Shown piece by piece: positions 32,852-42,497 of a DNA stretch of 51,758 bases. The stretch is from an uncultured Chloroflexota bacterium (GTDB taxonomy: Bacteria > Chloroflexota > UBA4733): contig CALBSQ010000212.1 in NCBI GenBank assembly GCA_937967325.1, positions 1-51,758 on the forward strand, written 5' to 3'. Within the stretch, counting starts at the first letter, position 1. Every line of letters begins with the position of its first letter. The position numbers and the translations under genes are program-made. Under the pieces are notes generated by a model. That model was not told where the DNA came from, did not search any database, and saw only the letters and a list, made by a program, of their open reading frames with translations.

Positions 32852-33685
32852 GTGAGCGCTGTCGTCGACGCCCACGTCCACATCTTCCCCCCCGAGGTGG
32901 CCGAGCGGCGTGCTTACTTTGTGGAGTGCGATGCCTGGTTCGCCGCGCTCTATGCGTCGCCGCGCGCGCGCATTGCCACGGCAGAGGATCTCATCCGCGT
33001 CATGGACGGCGCCGGCATTGCCGCGAGCTTCGCCCTCTCCTTCGGCTGGCGCGACGCCGTTATCGGCAAGATGCACAACGACTATCTCCTCGACGCGGCG
33101 CGGCGTTTCCCCGGTCGCATCCTTCCCTTTGCGCATGTGCCGCCCGATACCGCCGACCCCGATCTGGATGGTTTTGCCGGGATCGGGGAGTGGATGCCGG
33201 AGGGGCAGGGGTTCGAGCTCGACGAGCATAGCCGCCTATCCGGCCAGCTCGCCGCGGCCCGGGCGCGGGGGTTGCCGGTGCTGACCCACGTCAGCGAGCC
33301 GGTGGGACACAGCTACCCCGGCAAAAGCAACGTGTCGCCGGCGAGCGTGTGGCGGCTAGCCCGCGCCTTTCCCGGCAACCGCTTCATCGCCGCGCACTGG
33401 GGCGGCGGCTTGCTCTTCCACGAGCTGATGCCAGAGGTGCGGCGCGACCTTGTCAACGTCTGGTACGACACCGCGGCGGGCCGGCTGCTGTACGACGATG
33501 CGATCTTCGCGACGGCACTCACGGTGGTGAGTCCGGCCAAGCTGCTCTGGGGGTCGGACTATCCCGTGGTGTCGCCGCGGCGGTACTTACGGGCCGTGCG
33601 CGGGCTGGGGCTTGGGGAGGACATACTGGAGGGGTTGTTGGGGGGGAACAGTCTGGCGGCGGCGCCGGGGACCCTCACCCCCTGA
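32852..33685 (+). CDS. Amidohydrolase (amidohydrolase_2 family)
   Basis: The 277-residue TIM-barrel metal hydrolase has the metal motif DAHVHIF at residues 6-12, GIGEWMPEGQGF, LTHVSEPVGHSYPGK (metal His), FIAAHWGGG (His) and WGSDYPVV (catalytic Asp). Family members decarboxylate or hydrolyse cyclic or aromatic acids. The GTG at 32852 begins two bases after the previous stop, consistent with translational coupling. The last residues (GTLTP) are encoded by the start of a dispersed repeat, which probably replaced the original end. Confidence 0.8.
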   Translation: MSAVVDAHVHIFPPEVAERRAYFVECDAWFAALYASPRARIATAEDLIRVMDGAGIAASFALSFGWRDAVIGKMHNDYLLDAARRFPGRILPFAHVPPDTADPDLDGFAGIGEWMPEGQGFELDEHSRLSGQLAAARARGLPVLTHVSEPVGHSYPGKSNVSPASVWRLARAFPGNRFIAAHWGGGLLFHELMPEVRRDLVNVWYDTAAGRLLYDDAIFATALTVVSPAKLLWGSDYPVVSPRRYLRAVRGLGLGEDILEGLLGGNSLAAAPGTLTP

Positions 33686-33711
33686 CTCCCTCTCCGGCGC
33701 GGAGAGGGGGA
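33685..33711. repeat. Short imperfect palindrome (CTCCCTCTCC type)
   Basis: CTCCCTCTCC at 33685-33694 faces GGAGAGGGGGAG at 33700-33711 with a short GC-rich loop. It overlaps the amidohydrolase stop and may act as a 3' stem. Composition resembles the pyrimidine-rich hairpin before recD2, though the sequence differs. The rest of 33712-33858 shows nothing clear. Confidence 0.4.
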
Positions 33712-33858
33712 GCGCGGACGGCGGCGTTGAGCTCACAATCGCTCGTCGCGCTCAGCTTACAGGGCGTCGCTGAGCCCGCTGGATATAGGGCCTTCCGAAT
33801 AGCCATACAGTCTCTCAGGCCATTCTAGACCGCTATTTCAAGACATAGGAGTTAACTT

Positions 33859-34395
33859 TTGAGCCTATACGAACTCTTGTCCCTAATCATACAAGGACTT
33901 GGGTTCGTGGTCCTTGCCGCTACACTATGTTTCCTGGCTTTCCAAACAATTCGTCTACGAGAATCAACTAGAAACGCGGCATATCAGAGTCTATTTCAGA
34001 GCTATAATCAGCTCAACTATCTGCTCGTGCAAGATCCCGTGCTGGGAAGAGCATTCCGTGTCTCTCGACCTGGAGTCCCGACATTGAGCGATGATGAACT
34101 CGCTTTCTACAACTTCATGAGTATGATAACAGGGCTCATGGAACAGGTATATATGAGACGAGAAAACAAATGGGTTGATCACGAGATATGGGAGTCTTGG
34201 GATAGATGGATAAGTCAGGTGTGGGTTTATCACCCAATGTTTGACACATTCTGGGAGAACGAGGGCCGGTACTCTCCGGAAAAGTTCGTTGGTTATATTA
34301 ACGACTTGCGCGAGAAAAGAAATCAGACATTGAGTGAGTCGGTTAGCAGCTCTGAACAACAGAATGTGCGGAGTAGCGGAGAGACCGCAGAATAA
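33859..34395 (+). CDS. Low-G+C membrane-anchored hypothetical protein
   Basis: This 178-residue protein has one N-terminal membrane helix (LIIQGLGFVVLAATLCFLAF, about 9-28) followed by a helical cytoplasmic domain rich in aromatics (NFMSMITGLMEQVYMRR, IWESWDRWISQVWVYHPMFD). The layout is like small TM-anchored DUF proteins found near phage or defence genes. Base composition is visibly lower in G+C (mid-40s per cent by eye) with AT-ending codons, unlike every neighbour, so recent transfer is likely. TTG start with AGGAG seven bases upstream. Confidence 0.65.
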   Translation: MSLYELLSLIIQGLGFVVLAATLCFLAFQTIRLRESTRNAAYQSLFQSYNQLNYLLVQDPVLGRAFRVSRPGVPTLSDDELAFYNFMSMITGLMEQVYMRRENKWVDHEIWESWDRWISQVWVYHPMFDTFWENEGRYSPEKFVGYINDLREKRNQTLSESVSSSEQQNVRSSGETAE

Positions 34396-34511
34396 GGCAG
34401 ATAAATTTGCGTAGTTTCCTATTACTGCAGCGTCACTTGCCTACGGCGCTCGGCAGCTTTGAGCTACCAGACCAACGTCATGCCACGTCGCGCACGAGCG
34501 CCCCCAGGCGG

Positions 34512-35048
34512 CTACCGGCGTAAGCGCGTCGAGCGTACAATGAGTGCGGGATCGCGAACCGCGATCTGGATGTGCGAGCGGGTGAGGAGATGCGAGTCGG
34601 GATAGATCGGCTCCCCTTCCTGGAATACGGCTCGCACCGAGCGTATGGTAATTCCCTGCGCTTGGAGTTGATCAACCGCGTGATTGATGACTGCTCGATC
34701 TAACCGGTGAGCACCACCGGCGCGACGCTGCCGTGGTGATGGCTGGTTCGCTCGCTGGCTCAACGTGCGGAGCGACAGATAGGCGTCGTTGAGTGGGGCG
34801 GCCCAGACGGTGTCGAGGAGATCCATACAATCTTCCAGGCGGATCAGGGAATGGATCACGGCCGCGTCGTCGCCATAGCGCATCCGCGCCCATCCCCAGG
34901 CCCGAGCCGGGGCATCTTGCCAGAAATAGATGCCGTCACCTAGCCAGTCCCAGCTGTTGCGGCTGAGCCGGAACCGGTCGCGAAGAATCTCGACGGCGGA
35001 CGTCCTGTTGGTCCCATGATAGCCGTGGACGCGAGCAACTCGAGGCAT
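34512..35048 (-). CDS. Predicted ADP-ribosyltransferase-fold protein (PARP-like)
   Basis: The 178-residue protein has the H-Y-E order of PARP-type ADP-ribosyltransferases: GYHGTNRTSAVEIL (His near residue 10), WLGDGIYFWQDAPARAWGWA (Tyr near 40) and a late VFQEGEPIYPDS (Glu) before HIQIAVRDPALI. Related small bacterial proteins (DUF3990-like) are suspected toxins or defence effectors. The family assignment rests on motifs. It is downstream of a glutaredoxin-like gene on the same strand. No obvious antitoxin is adjacent. It stands next to the low-G+C gene. Confidence 0.55.
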   Translation of the reverse strand: MPRVARVHGYHGTNRTSAVEILRDRFRLSRNSWDWLGDGIYFWQDAPARAWGWARMRYGDDAAVIHSLIRLEDCMDLLDTVWAAPLNDAYLSLRTLSQRANQPSPRQRRAGGAHRLDRAVINHAVDQLQAQGITIRSVRAVFQEGEPIYPDSHLLTRSHIQIAVRDPALIVRSTRLRR

Positions 35049-35089
35049 CTGGTTCAGGGGCCGAACGATCCCGCGCCGGCCTCGCGCCG

Positions 35090-35515
35090 CTAGGCGGTCC
35101 GGTGCTGGTGCGATGCCGGCACTTGATCACCTCTCCCGCGAACTGGTTCCAACGGCTTCATCCTTGCGCCGAGTCGACGCGGCAGCGTTTGCCTGAGGCC
35201 GCCGAACAACGCCGTGTCGAACGCGGCGAGGCCCTGGATGAGCTCCTGCACGCCGGAGAGACGGTCGAACTCGACGCCGCCGAACACCACCGCCGGGATA
35301 CTTGGGCCGGTTGCGGGCAGCGTGCGAAACCGCACGCCAGCGTCGTCCAGGAGCCGGCGTGCCTCCAAGCTGGGCGGCGAATCGTCGGCGAATAGCGTGA
35401 CCTCGGGATCGAGCGGCTGGCGGCTCGCCTCGGCCCGCTCAATGAGCACGTCATCTCGTTCGGACCGGCTCTGTTGAGCGGTGCTGCATCTTGACGAGCC
35501 GTCGTTCGCGCGCAT
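35090..35515 (-). CDS. Glutaredoxin-like protein without CxxC
   Basis: Residues about 35-105 resemble a thioredoxin-fold protein: PEVTLFADDSPPSLEARRLL, DDAGVRFRTLPATG, SIPAVVFGGVEFDRLSGVQE with the cis-proline loop (SIP) and GG turn. The CxxC at the end of the first strand is replaced by DDSPPS, so redox activity is doubtful. The C-terminal 40 residues are basic and disordered. GGGGAG precedes the ATG. It lies 41 bp upstream of the ADP-ribosyltransferase-like gene, so a joint function is possible. Confidence 0.45.
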   Translation of the reverse strand: MRANDGSSRCSTAQQSRSERDDVLIERAEASRQPLDPEVTLFADDSPPSLEARRLLDDAGVRFRTLPATGPSIPAVVFGGVEFDRLSGVQELIQGLAAFDTALFGGLRQTLPRRLGARMKPLEPVRGRGDQVPASHQHRTA

Positions 35516-35563
35516 CCCATTATCTCCCCGTCGGGAGTATACGACGTTGGCCGCTGGGGATGG

Positions 35564-38500
35564 TCAAGGATTCACCACGACGCTTGCCCCCTGCGAGACC
35601 CCGCTCACGCCCGGATCGTACATCAGCGACGCCACTGCCGGCGGCGCCTGGAAGGTACCCGGCGTTGATGCCTGCGCGTAGTAGCTGAGCTGGTGATCAC
35701 CGGGCGCGAGGGCGGTGATGAAGAAGTCGGCTTCCGCGTCGCGCAGGTCGAGGTGGTCGTAGGGGGCGCCTGGCTGGTTCGGTCGCGGCTGGGCCTGGGT
35801 AGTGGCCAGCGCCGGGTTTAGCGGCTGGAAGCCGGACGGCAGGTGGTCGGTGATCTGTACGTAGCTGAGGGCCGCGGCGGCGTGGACGGTGAGCTGCACC
35901 TTCACGACGCTGCCGGCCGCGAGGGGGCCGCTGACCGGACTGCCGTCGGGGAGCAGGTAGGCGCGGCTGACGCGCAGGTCGGCGCCCGTCGCTGCCTTGG
36001 GGGCGGCGGCGCGGTAGCTCAGCGCGGCGGACCAGAATAGCGTGGAGTTGCCGTCTGAGGTGATGTGCAGCGTGTTCTGGGGCCGTACCTGGGCTGCCGG
36101 GACGTGGATGACAGCCGGTGAGGCGCTGGGCATTCCGGGCGTCACCTGGACATCCTTCAGCGGTTGGCCGTTCCAGGAGGCCTGATAGTGCTGATTGGCC
36201 TGGAAGTCGCCGTGGGCCAGCAGGTAGCGATTGAGCGCCATGAGGGCGACGGCGGAGTCGTGGGTGGTGTCCCAGCTCGTGCCGAGGCGGGAGGCTAACA
36301 GGTAGCGGGCGGCCTTGACGGCGATCGGGTTGCTGGGGTCGAGGCGGGTGTAGGCGTCCAGCGCGGCGGCGGTGCTGTAGACGACCGAGCCGCGCAGCGG
36401 GGGCAGGTTGTCCAGCTGCTCGTGCCAGGAGGCGGTGGTGTCGGTCTGCTGGGCCTCCTGACCGAGCTGCGCCAGCAGCTGGTTGGCCTGGTCGATCGCC
36501 CCGGTCAACTGCAGCGCCTGGGCGAGGAAGCCGCGGCCATAGGAGGCCATCTCGCCGGCGCGAGCGAGGAGCGTCTGCGCTCGCGCCGTGTCGGGCTGGC
36601 CGGCGATGGCGAGCACGTCGAGCATGTAGGCCTGGGTGGACAGGCCGGCGGCCGGCGAGTCGAGCTGCTTGTGGAGTGACGCCAGGCCGCGCTGCAGGCT
36701 GCTCTCGACGACGGGATAGCCAAGCTGCCTGGCCTGGACGAGCGTGTAGACGATATAGCCGGTCATGTAGGGGTCGGTCTGGTCGAAGGACCACCAGTTC
36801 CAGCCGCCGTCGGGGTGTTGGAGCGCGTACAGGCGCTGCAAGCCGGCAGCGACGCGCTGGTCGAGGTCGGGCGGCAACTGTTTGCCGGCATCGGTCAGGC
36901 CCGCCTCGGCGTAGACCTCCTTCGCCAGGATGGCCGGCAGGAAGGAGCTGGCGGTCTGCTCGGCGCAGTCGTAGGGGTAGCCGTACAGGGAGAGGCTGCC
37001 GGCAGTGATGCCGGAGGCCAGGGTGGGAGTGATGGCTACGTCCAGCGTTGCTGATCCGCTGAGCGCATCCGCGGGGACGTTGAGCGGCACGTCCGTGTTG
37101 CTGCCGGTCAGTTGGCCGGAACGGTTGACGCTGCGCGGCGTGCCGCCGGGCAGGATGGCGAGGGTGGTCTTGATAGCATCCGATAGGTTGCCGCCGCTGG
37201 CCTGCACGGTGGTGGCCGCGCTGGCTCCGCTTCCTACCTTGGCCCGCCAGGAGAGCACCGCGCTGCCGCGAGCGGGCGCCTTGGCCTGCTGCTGGGCTGG
37301 ATCGTTGAGGGTGACGCCGTCGGCGGTCAGCGTCACGGTGGCTGGGACCGCCGCGTCGGTGGCGTTGTCGACGATGGCCGTGAGCGTTACCTGGTCGCCC
37401 GCCGTGAGGAAGCGGGGGAAGGCCGGCTGCACGTGGAAGGGCTTGGTCGCTACAATGTCGGCGGTGACGTAGCCGACCTGGGTGTCGGGGGTCGTCCCGA
37501 TCGCGGTGATTCGCCATGTGGTGAGGCTATCCGGCATGGTCATCTGCACGCTGGCCTGCCCGCCAGCGTTGGTGTGGACGTTGGCGCTCCAGAACGCGGT
37601 GTCGGGGAAGTCGGTGCGCAGGCTGCCGCCACTGGCGCCGCCACCGCCTCCGCCGCCCCGGCCGCCGCCCCCGTTGCGTCCGGCGACCGCTTCCAGCGAC
37701 GCGCCGGTGAGCACCGGCACCGGCTGCGGACCGTAGAAGCCGGCTTTGATGGTCTCCTGGGAGTAGTCGACGAGGGCATAAATCGCCTCGTCCACGACGC
37801 CGATGGAGAAGTCCCCCTGGGCCGGCTTGCCGGCGGTATCGGTTGCTGTGAGCGTGATGGTCGCCCGCTCGCCGGGCTGGTACTGCTGCTTGTCGGCCTT
37901 CACTGCGACGCTGAGGTAGCGCTGCGTCGCGGGCACGCGCACCGGCGCCGCGCCGATGAGGATATGGCCTCTCCCCTGCGCGCCCACCGAGACTTGCACG
38001 TTTGGCACGTCGTCGGCAGTTACGGGCAGGGTGAACGAGCCGGTGCTGCCGCTGAACTGCAGCAACTGGTGGCTGTAGATCTTGCCGCGCTCGACGGTGA
38101 CTAAGGCCGTCACGTCGGGCACTGGCGAGAGCACCTGCACCTTGATGATATCGCCGATGGCGTAGACGGTGCGGTCGGTTGCCACGGACAGGCGGTCGCC
38201 TGCGGTGGCATAGGGGGCGGCTGGGCCGCTGGCAGCCCAAAGGTAGGTGTCGCGGCTCACGACGTTGCCGTGACTATCGCCGACGGAACAACTGACGCGA
38301 TAGCCGGCGGTGCGGGGCAAGACGATGGGGGATGCCACGTTGCCGTCCGCGCCGCTCATGGCGGTGAGGCTGTAGGCGGGCACCTCGACGAGGTGGTAGA
38401 CCGGCCAGGCGCCTTTCTGGTTGCCCTCCTGGGTGACGTCGTAGGTCTGCTCGATGACGTTGCATCGGATTGGGACGCCGGCTTGCGGCTGTCCCTGCAA

Positions 38501-40798
38501 GTTCTGCACGGTGAAGGCGGTGTCCACGGGGCTGCCGGTCTGAGTGGCATAGCTCTTGGGCTGGGCGTAGAGCACCAGGGCGCCACGATGGACCACCGTC
38601 GAGGCGACGTTGCTGACCGGGTTGTTGGCCGGGTCGGTGACGGTTGCCTCGAACATGTACCGTTGCGACTGGGTGAGCTTGCCGAGGTCGGCGGTCAGCG
38701 TGAAGGTGTTCGTTCCGTTGGCGTCGAGCGTGCCGTCGAGCGTCTGCACGGGGTCGCCATAGAAGCCGCCGCGGAATGTGCCGCGCTCGGCCGCTTCGGG
38801 GTCGCCTTGCTGGTTGCCGCCCGGCGCGTACGGCTCGAACCATTGCGCCCGATTGACCTGCAGCTTGACCTTGGCGCCATTCACGGGTTGGTCGACGTAG
38901 TAGCGCGCGGACACGGAGACGGGGATCCTGTCGCCGCTCACGAAGGGGCCTGCCGGCACGCTCAGGGTGACGGCGTACTCGGGCTTGCGGTACTCCTGCA
39001 CCTGGAAGCTGGCCCCGCGATAGCTATTCCCGACGTCTGATCGGGCGTTGCCGACGGACACGCCGACGCTGTAGTACCCGGTCGGTAAGCTCGACGCGAG
39101 CGGCACGCCGGCGGCGAAGTTGCCGGCCGCGTCCAGGTGGACCGGCTGATCGACCAGCGGCGAGCCGTTGAGCGGGCTGGTGATGGTGAGCTGAACGGGA
39201 ACGTCGCCGGGCAACCGATAGTGAACATCGTTTTCGGCGCGCACCAGGCCGCGCAGGTGGACGGTGTCCCCCGGTCGGTAGATGGGGCGGTCGGTATAGG
39301 CGTACGTGCGAAAGGTAGTGGGGACAGCAGTGTAGCCGCCGGCGTAAAAATCGAAGCTGGTACCGGAGATGGTGAACGCGGCGTCAGATCCGGAGAGGAC
39401 GAGCAGATTGGGCAGGAAGGGTGTCCCGTCCGGCCGGCTTTGCGGCTGGACGGCCCCCTCGAACACGCCGTCGGCGCCGGCGCTGCCCTGGAGCAGCTGC
39501 TTGCCGTCATCCTGCGAGTAGACCTGTACCGGCGCACCGGCGACGGGCTTGCCGTCGGCCAGGGTGGTGATCCAGGCCAGCACGCCAGTGGAGCTCTGTT
39601 TGACCAGCAACCCGCGATCGCTCACCACCAGGAAGCGGCCCGGTAGCGTTGTTGCTCCCGCCGACGCGGTCACGTAATAGGCACCCAGCGCATCAGTTTG
39701 GGCGATGGTGAGGAGCTTCGCCCCTTGCGAGTTGGGATCTGGGATGGTGGCATCGACGCTGGTGATGCGAGTGAAACTGCTCGTGTCGACGTTGGGCTGA
39801 TTGCCGGTCGGCCTCGCGGCGTAGGCGGCGACGAACGCCGCGGCGGTCGGGACTCGGTAGACCGTAAGGTGGACGCTGGGCACGCCGTAGGAGGTGAAGG
39901 CGAGCTGATGCGGGTCGGCAATACCGGCAAAGACGACCTGGCCGCCCATGGGAGTTAATCCAGGGTTTGGAGTGGACGCCTGGGGCTGCGTGGTGAAGCG
40001 CCAGGTCTTGGCGGCCGGGAGCGGCTCCCCGGAGGTGTCGTGGATACCCGTACCGAGCGTCACCGTGAAGGTGGAGTTGAGGCTCAGCGGGCGGGTCGGT
40101 ACGAAGGTCATCGTTCGCCCTTGCTGCTGGAACGTCCCTTCGACTTTAGGACTGATGCTGACGTTCGCGGCAAGCGTCGCCTGGTCCACCGGCCGGCTGA
40201 AGACGACGTTGATCACCGCGTTCGGGGGCACGAACGTACTGCTGTCGGCGGGAGACAGCTCGACGGCGTCGAACTTCGGCTCCGTCACGAAGCGGTACTG
40301 GTAGGGACCGGAGAGCGGCGCGCCGCCGGCCGTCTTGGCAGAGGCGTTCAGGGTGAAGGTCACGAGCGTGGCGTCCGGCCATGCTTGGGTCGGCGTGTAG
40401 ACGAGGTTGTTGCCCTGCCAGGAAGTCTGCGCGGGGACGGGGGGATGCACCTCGATGGCCTGCTGGACCGACTGCTGGTCCATTGGCTGGGAGAAGGCGA
40501 CCTTCAGCGGGGCCGTTGGCGGCACGTCGCCGGCAGCGTCGCCGATGCTGGCCGTCACCAGGGGTGGCGTGGCGCTAGCCGTTGGGCTGGGAGCCGGCGT
40601 TGCCGTGGCAGTGCTGCTTGCCGACAGGATGGTTGAGGCGGTCGTCGATACGAATGCTGTTGGCGAGGCAGTGGCCTGAGCCGATGAGGGAGTTACGGTG
40701 GGCGCCTGCGCGCTTGGCCCGCGCGCGCAGCCGGCCAGCAAGGTGGCCATCAGCAGAAGACACAACAGTGGCCTTGCCCGGCCGGGCCTCATCCCCAT
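35564..40798 (-). CDS. Bacterial alpha-2-macroglobulin lipoprotein with thioester
   Basis: The 1744-residue protein is a protease-trapping A2M homologue anchored by a lipoprotein signal (LLCLLLMATLLAGC). After a Ser/Thr/Pro linker come two Big_5-like domains (PLKVAFSQPMDQQSVQQAI, PNAVINVVFSRPVDQATLA), MG domains (YTDRPIYRPGDTVHLRGLVR), and a Gly-rich bait-like segment. The next block (TAFWSANVHTNAGGQASVQM, MPDSLTTWRITAIG) is followed by a thioester domain with YDCAEQTASSF at about residues 1274-1284. The thioester Cys and Gln are intact. A receptor-binding-like C-terminus (ALSYVQITDHLPSGFQPLNP) follows. The ATG at 40798 has GAGGAG seven bases upstream. No pbpC partner is adjacent. Confidence 0.9.
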   Translation of the reverse strand: MGMRPGRARPLLCLLLMATLLAGCARGPSAQAPTVTPSSAQATASPTAFVSTTASTILSASSTATATPAPSPTASATPPLVTASIGDAAGDVPPTAPLKVAFSQPMDQQSVQQAIEVHPPVPAQTSWQGNNLVYTPTQAWPDATLVTFTLNASAKTAGGAPLSGPYQYRFVTEPKFDAVELSPADSSTFVPPNAVINVVFSRPVDQATLAANVSISPKVEGTFQQQGRTMTFVPTRPLSLNSTFTVTLGTGIHDTSGEPLPAAKTWRFTTQPQASTPNPGLTPMGGQVVFAGIADPHQLAFTSYGVPSVHLTVYRVPTAAAFVAAYAARPTGNQPNVDTSSFTRITSVDATIPDPNSQGAKLLTIAQTDALGAYYVTASAGATTLPGRFLVVSDRGLLVKQSSTGVLAWITTLADGKPVAGAPVQVYSQDDGKQLLQGSAGADGVFEGAVQPQSRPDGTPFLPNLLVLSGSDAAFTISGTSFDFYAGGYTAVPTTFRTYAYTDRPIYRPGDTVHLRGLVRAENDVHYRLPGDVPVQLTITSPLNGSPLVDQPVHLDAAGNFAAGVPLASSLPTGYYSVGVSVGNARSDVGNSYRGASFQVQEYRKPEYAVTLSVPAGPFVSGDRIPVSVSARYYVDQPVNGAKVKLQVNRAQWFEPYAPGGNQQGDPEAAERGTFRGGFYGDPVQTLDGTLDANGTNTFTLTADLGKLTQSQRYMFEATVTDPANNPVSNVASTVVHRGALVLYAQPKSYATQTGSPVDTAFTVQNLQGQPQAGVPIRCNVIEQTYDVTQEGNQKGAWPVYHLVEVPAYSLTAMSGADGNVASPIVLPRTAGYRVSCSVGDSHGNVVSRDTYLWAASGPAAPYATAGDRLSVATDRTVYAIGDIIKVQVLSPVPDVTALVTVERGKIYSHQLLQFSGSTGSFTLPVTADDVPNVQVSVGAQGRGHILIGAAPVRVPATQRYLSVAVKADKQQYQPGERATITLTATDTAGKPAQGDFSIGVVDEAIYALVDYSQETIKAGFYGPQPVPVLTGASLEAVAGRNGGGGRGGGGGGGASGGSLRTDFPDTAFWSANVHTNAGGQASVQMTMPDSLTTWRITAIGTTPDTQVGYVTADIVATKPFHVQPAFPRFLTAGDQVTLTAIVDNATDAAVPATVTLTADGVTLNDPAQQQAKAPARGSAVLSWRAKVGSGASAATTVQASGGNLSDAIKTTLAILPGGTPRSVNRSGQLTGSNTDVPLNVPADALSGSATLDVAITPTLASGITAGSLSLYGYPYDCAEQTASSFLPAILAKEVYAEAGLTDAGKQLPPDLDQRVAAGLQRLYALQHPDGGWNWWSFDQTDPYMTGYIVYTLVQARQLGYPVVESSLQRGLASLHKQLDSPAAGLSTQAYMLDVLAIAGQPDTARAQTLLARAGEMASYGRGFLAQALQLTGAIDQANQLLAQLGQEAQQTDTTASWHEQLDNLPPLRGSVVYSTAAALDAYTRLDPSNPIAVKAARYLLASRLGTSWDTTHDSAVALMALNRYLLAHGDFQANQHYQASWNGQPLKDVQVTPGMPSASPAVIHVPAAQVRPQNTLHITSDGNSTLFWSAALSYRAAAPKAATGADLRVSRAYLLPDGSPVSGPLAAGSVVKVQLTVHAAAALSYVQITDHLPSGFQPLNPALATTQAQPRPNQPGAPYDHLDLRDAEADFFITALAPGDHQLSYYAQASTPGTFQAPPAVASLMYDPGVSGVSQGASVVVNP

Positions 40799-41132
40799 CG
40801 GTTGACTCCTCACACTGGTCAGCCCGGCGTCGCGCGCCATGACTATGACGCATTCATCAGGGTCCCGGTTCCACGCTTCCCGGCGGCGGCCGCGGCCTCG
40901 ACATCGGGGTGGACAGTGGTTCGGCACGACGCGCTCGGGGCTGATGCGGTACTGGCGATGGGAGCGAGGGTGGGCGCCCCGCCACCACTCACTCCCAATA
41001 GCTGCACCTACCCGGTCTTCAGCAAATGCCCAGGTAGCTCCAAGGTACGATTAGGTTCCTCAGCTAGGATGCTGGACCCGAGAGCGTTGATGAATGGCGT
41101 CCTCGTGCGACGGGGCGATGGGAGTAGCAGCG
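40799..41132. other. Divergent intergenic region
   Basis: This holds the promoters of the A2M gene (minus) and the MacB-type permease gene (plus). No convincing -35/-10 pair, operator or small gene could be identified by eye. Confidence 0.4.
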
Positions 41133-42464
41133 ATGAGTCGCGATGAATCGACGCCGCCGGACGAGCGCGGCGGCTGGCGGTTGCCGCCGCTGCCGGCGAC
41201 GGGAAAGGCGGCACGTCGGCCGGCGCTCGGCCAGAGCGTTCGCGCGGCGCTTGCGATGCTGCCGACCTACCGGCTGCGCTCGGTGTTGACAATGTTCTGC
41301 ATCGTGGTCGCCATCTGCGGTGTGCTCCTGATCGACTCGTTTGGTGAGATTGCCAACGCCTTTACGGCAGAGGCGCTGGCTCAGTTCTCGACGACTCTGG
41401 TCACGATCGCTTCCTCCCTGCCAATCACGGCGGGCGACGCCTCCGGGCCAACGAAGCCGGTTGTCACTGAGGAGGACGTTGCTGCCGTGCGCCAGCTTGA
41501 CCACGTCGTTGCGGCCAGTCCGGTCAGCCAAGGAGTGGAATCGGTGGTCGCCGCCGACAAGACCGGCAAGTCGAGCGTCTTGGGCGTCTATCCGGAGATG
41601 CAGCGCATTCTGAATCTCACGCTCACCAGCGGCGCCTTCTTTGCGGCTGGGGACGAGCACTCTGGAGCACCGGTGGCGATCATCGGGCAGACGCTGGCCG
41701 GCCAGCTCTTCCCCGGCGCCGATCCCGTCGGCCAGCACCTGCGGCTGGGCAGCGTCGATTTCCGCGTGGTTGGTGTGCTGGAGTGGATGGAGAACAATGG
41801 CGGCCTCAACCTGCACGACACGATTTATGTACCGTTCAGCACGGCCCAGCAGCGCTTGTTCGGTGCAAGCCCGACCGTTCGCTCGATGCGACTTCAGGTC
41901 GATCAGGTCGCGAGTTTGCCCGTCGTCGTTGCCGCTGCCACCAAAGCCGTAGAGCAGCAGCATCACATCGCGGCCGGCGCCCAGGATGACTTCCAGGTTT
42001 ACGAATACAACCATTTGATCGAGCAGAACCAGCAGATCGGCCGCACTATTGAGACGAGCATGGCGGCCATTGCGTCCGTCGCCTTGGCGATCGGCGGCGC
42101 CGGGATTATCAACGTGATGCTGGCCTCGGTGCGGCAGCGGACGCGAGAGATTGGCGTGCGCGTGGCAGTCGGCGCGCGGCGCGAAGATGTGCTGCTGCAA
42201 TTCCTGACCGAAGCGACGGCCCTGTCCCTGGCCGGTGGCGTCGTTGGTGTAATTGCCGGCTTCGTGGTAACCCTGATCGTCACCCATACCGTCCTGGCAT
42301 CGCAGATCCCCCAGGGCTCCTCGATGTCGCTGAGCTGGCTGCCCTCGCCGCCGGCCGTGGCCGCGGCGCTCGCGATCGCCGTGCTCACCGGTATCGTCTT
42401 CGGCTTCCTGCCCGCTCGCCGTGCCGCGCGGCTGGACCCCATCCAGGCATTACGACAGGGGTAG
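41133..42464 (+). CDS. MacB-type ABC permease (FtsX family)
   Basis: The 443-residue protein has an N-terminal helix (LTMFCIVVAICGVLLIDSF), a large extracytoplasmic MacB core (about 70-285; VTEEDVAAVRQLDHVVAASP, GDEHSGAPVAIIGQTLAGQL), then three FtsX-type helices at the C-terminus (ASVALAIGGAGIINVMLAS with VRQRTREIGVRVAVGARRED, a hallmark). MacB permeases couple cytoplasmic ATP hydrolysis to periplasmic work such as lipoprotein or drug export. No ATPase domain or MacA partner is fused or adjacent. The ATG at 41133 (MSRDESTPP) is preferred over 41094, with GGGAG upstream. Confidence 0.85.
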   Translation: MSRDESTPPDERGGWRLPPLPATGKAARRPALGQSVRAALAMLPTYRLRSVLTMFCIVVAICGVLLIDSFGEIANAFTAEALAQFSTTLVTIASSLPITAGDASGPTKPVVTEEDVAAVRQLDHVVAASPVSQGVESVVAADKTGKSSVLGVYPEMQRILNLTLTSGAFFAAGDEHSGAPVAIIGQTLAGQLFPGADPVGQHLRLGSVDFRVVGVLEWMENNGGLNLHDTIYVPFSTAQQRLFGASPTVRSMRLQVDQVASLPVVVAAATKAVEQQHHIAAGAQDDFQVYEYNHLIEQNQQIGRTIETSMAAIASVALAIGGAGIINVMLASVRQRTREIGVRVAVGARREDVLLQFLTEATALSLAGGVVGVIAGFVVTLIVTHTVLASQIPQGSSMSLSWLPSPPAVAAALAIAVLTGIVFGFLPARRAARLDPIQALRQG

Positions 42465-42497
42465 CGCAAGAGGCGGCGAGCCGGTGATGGGCCGGGC

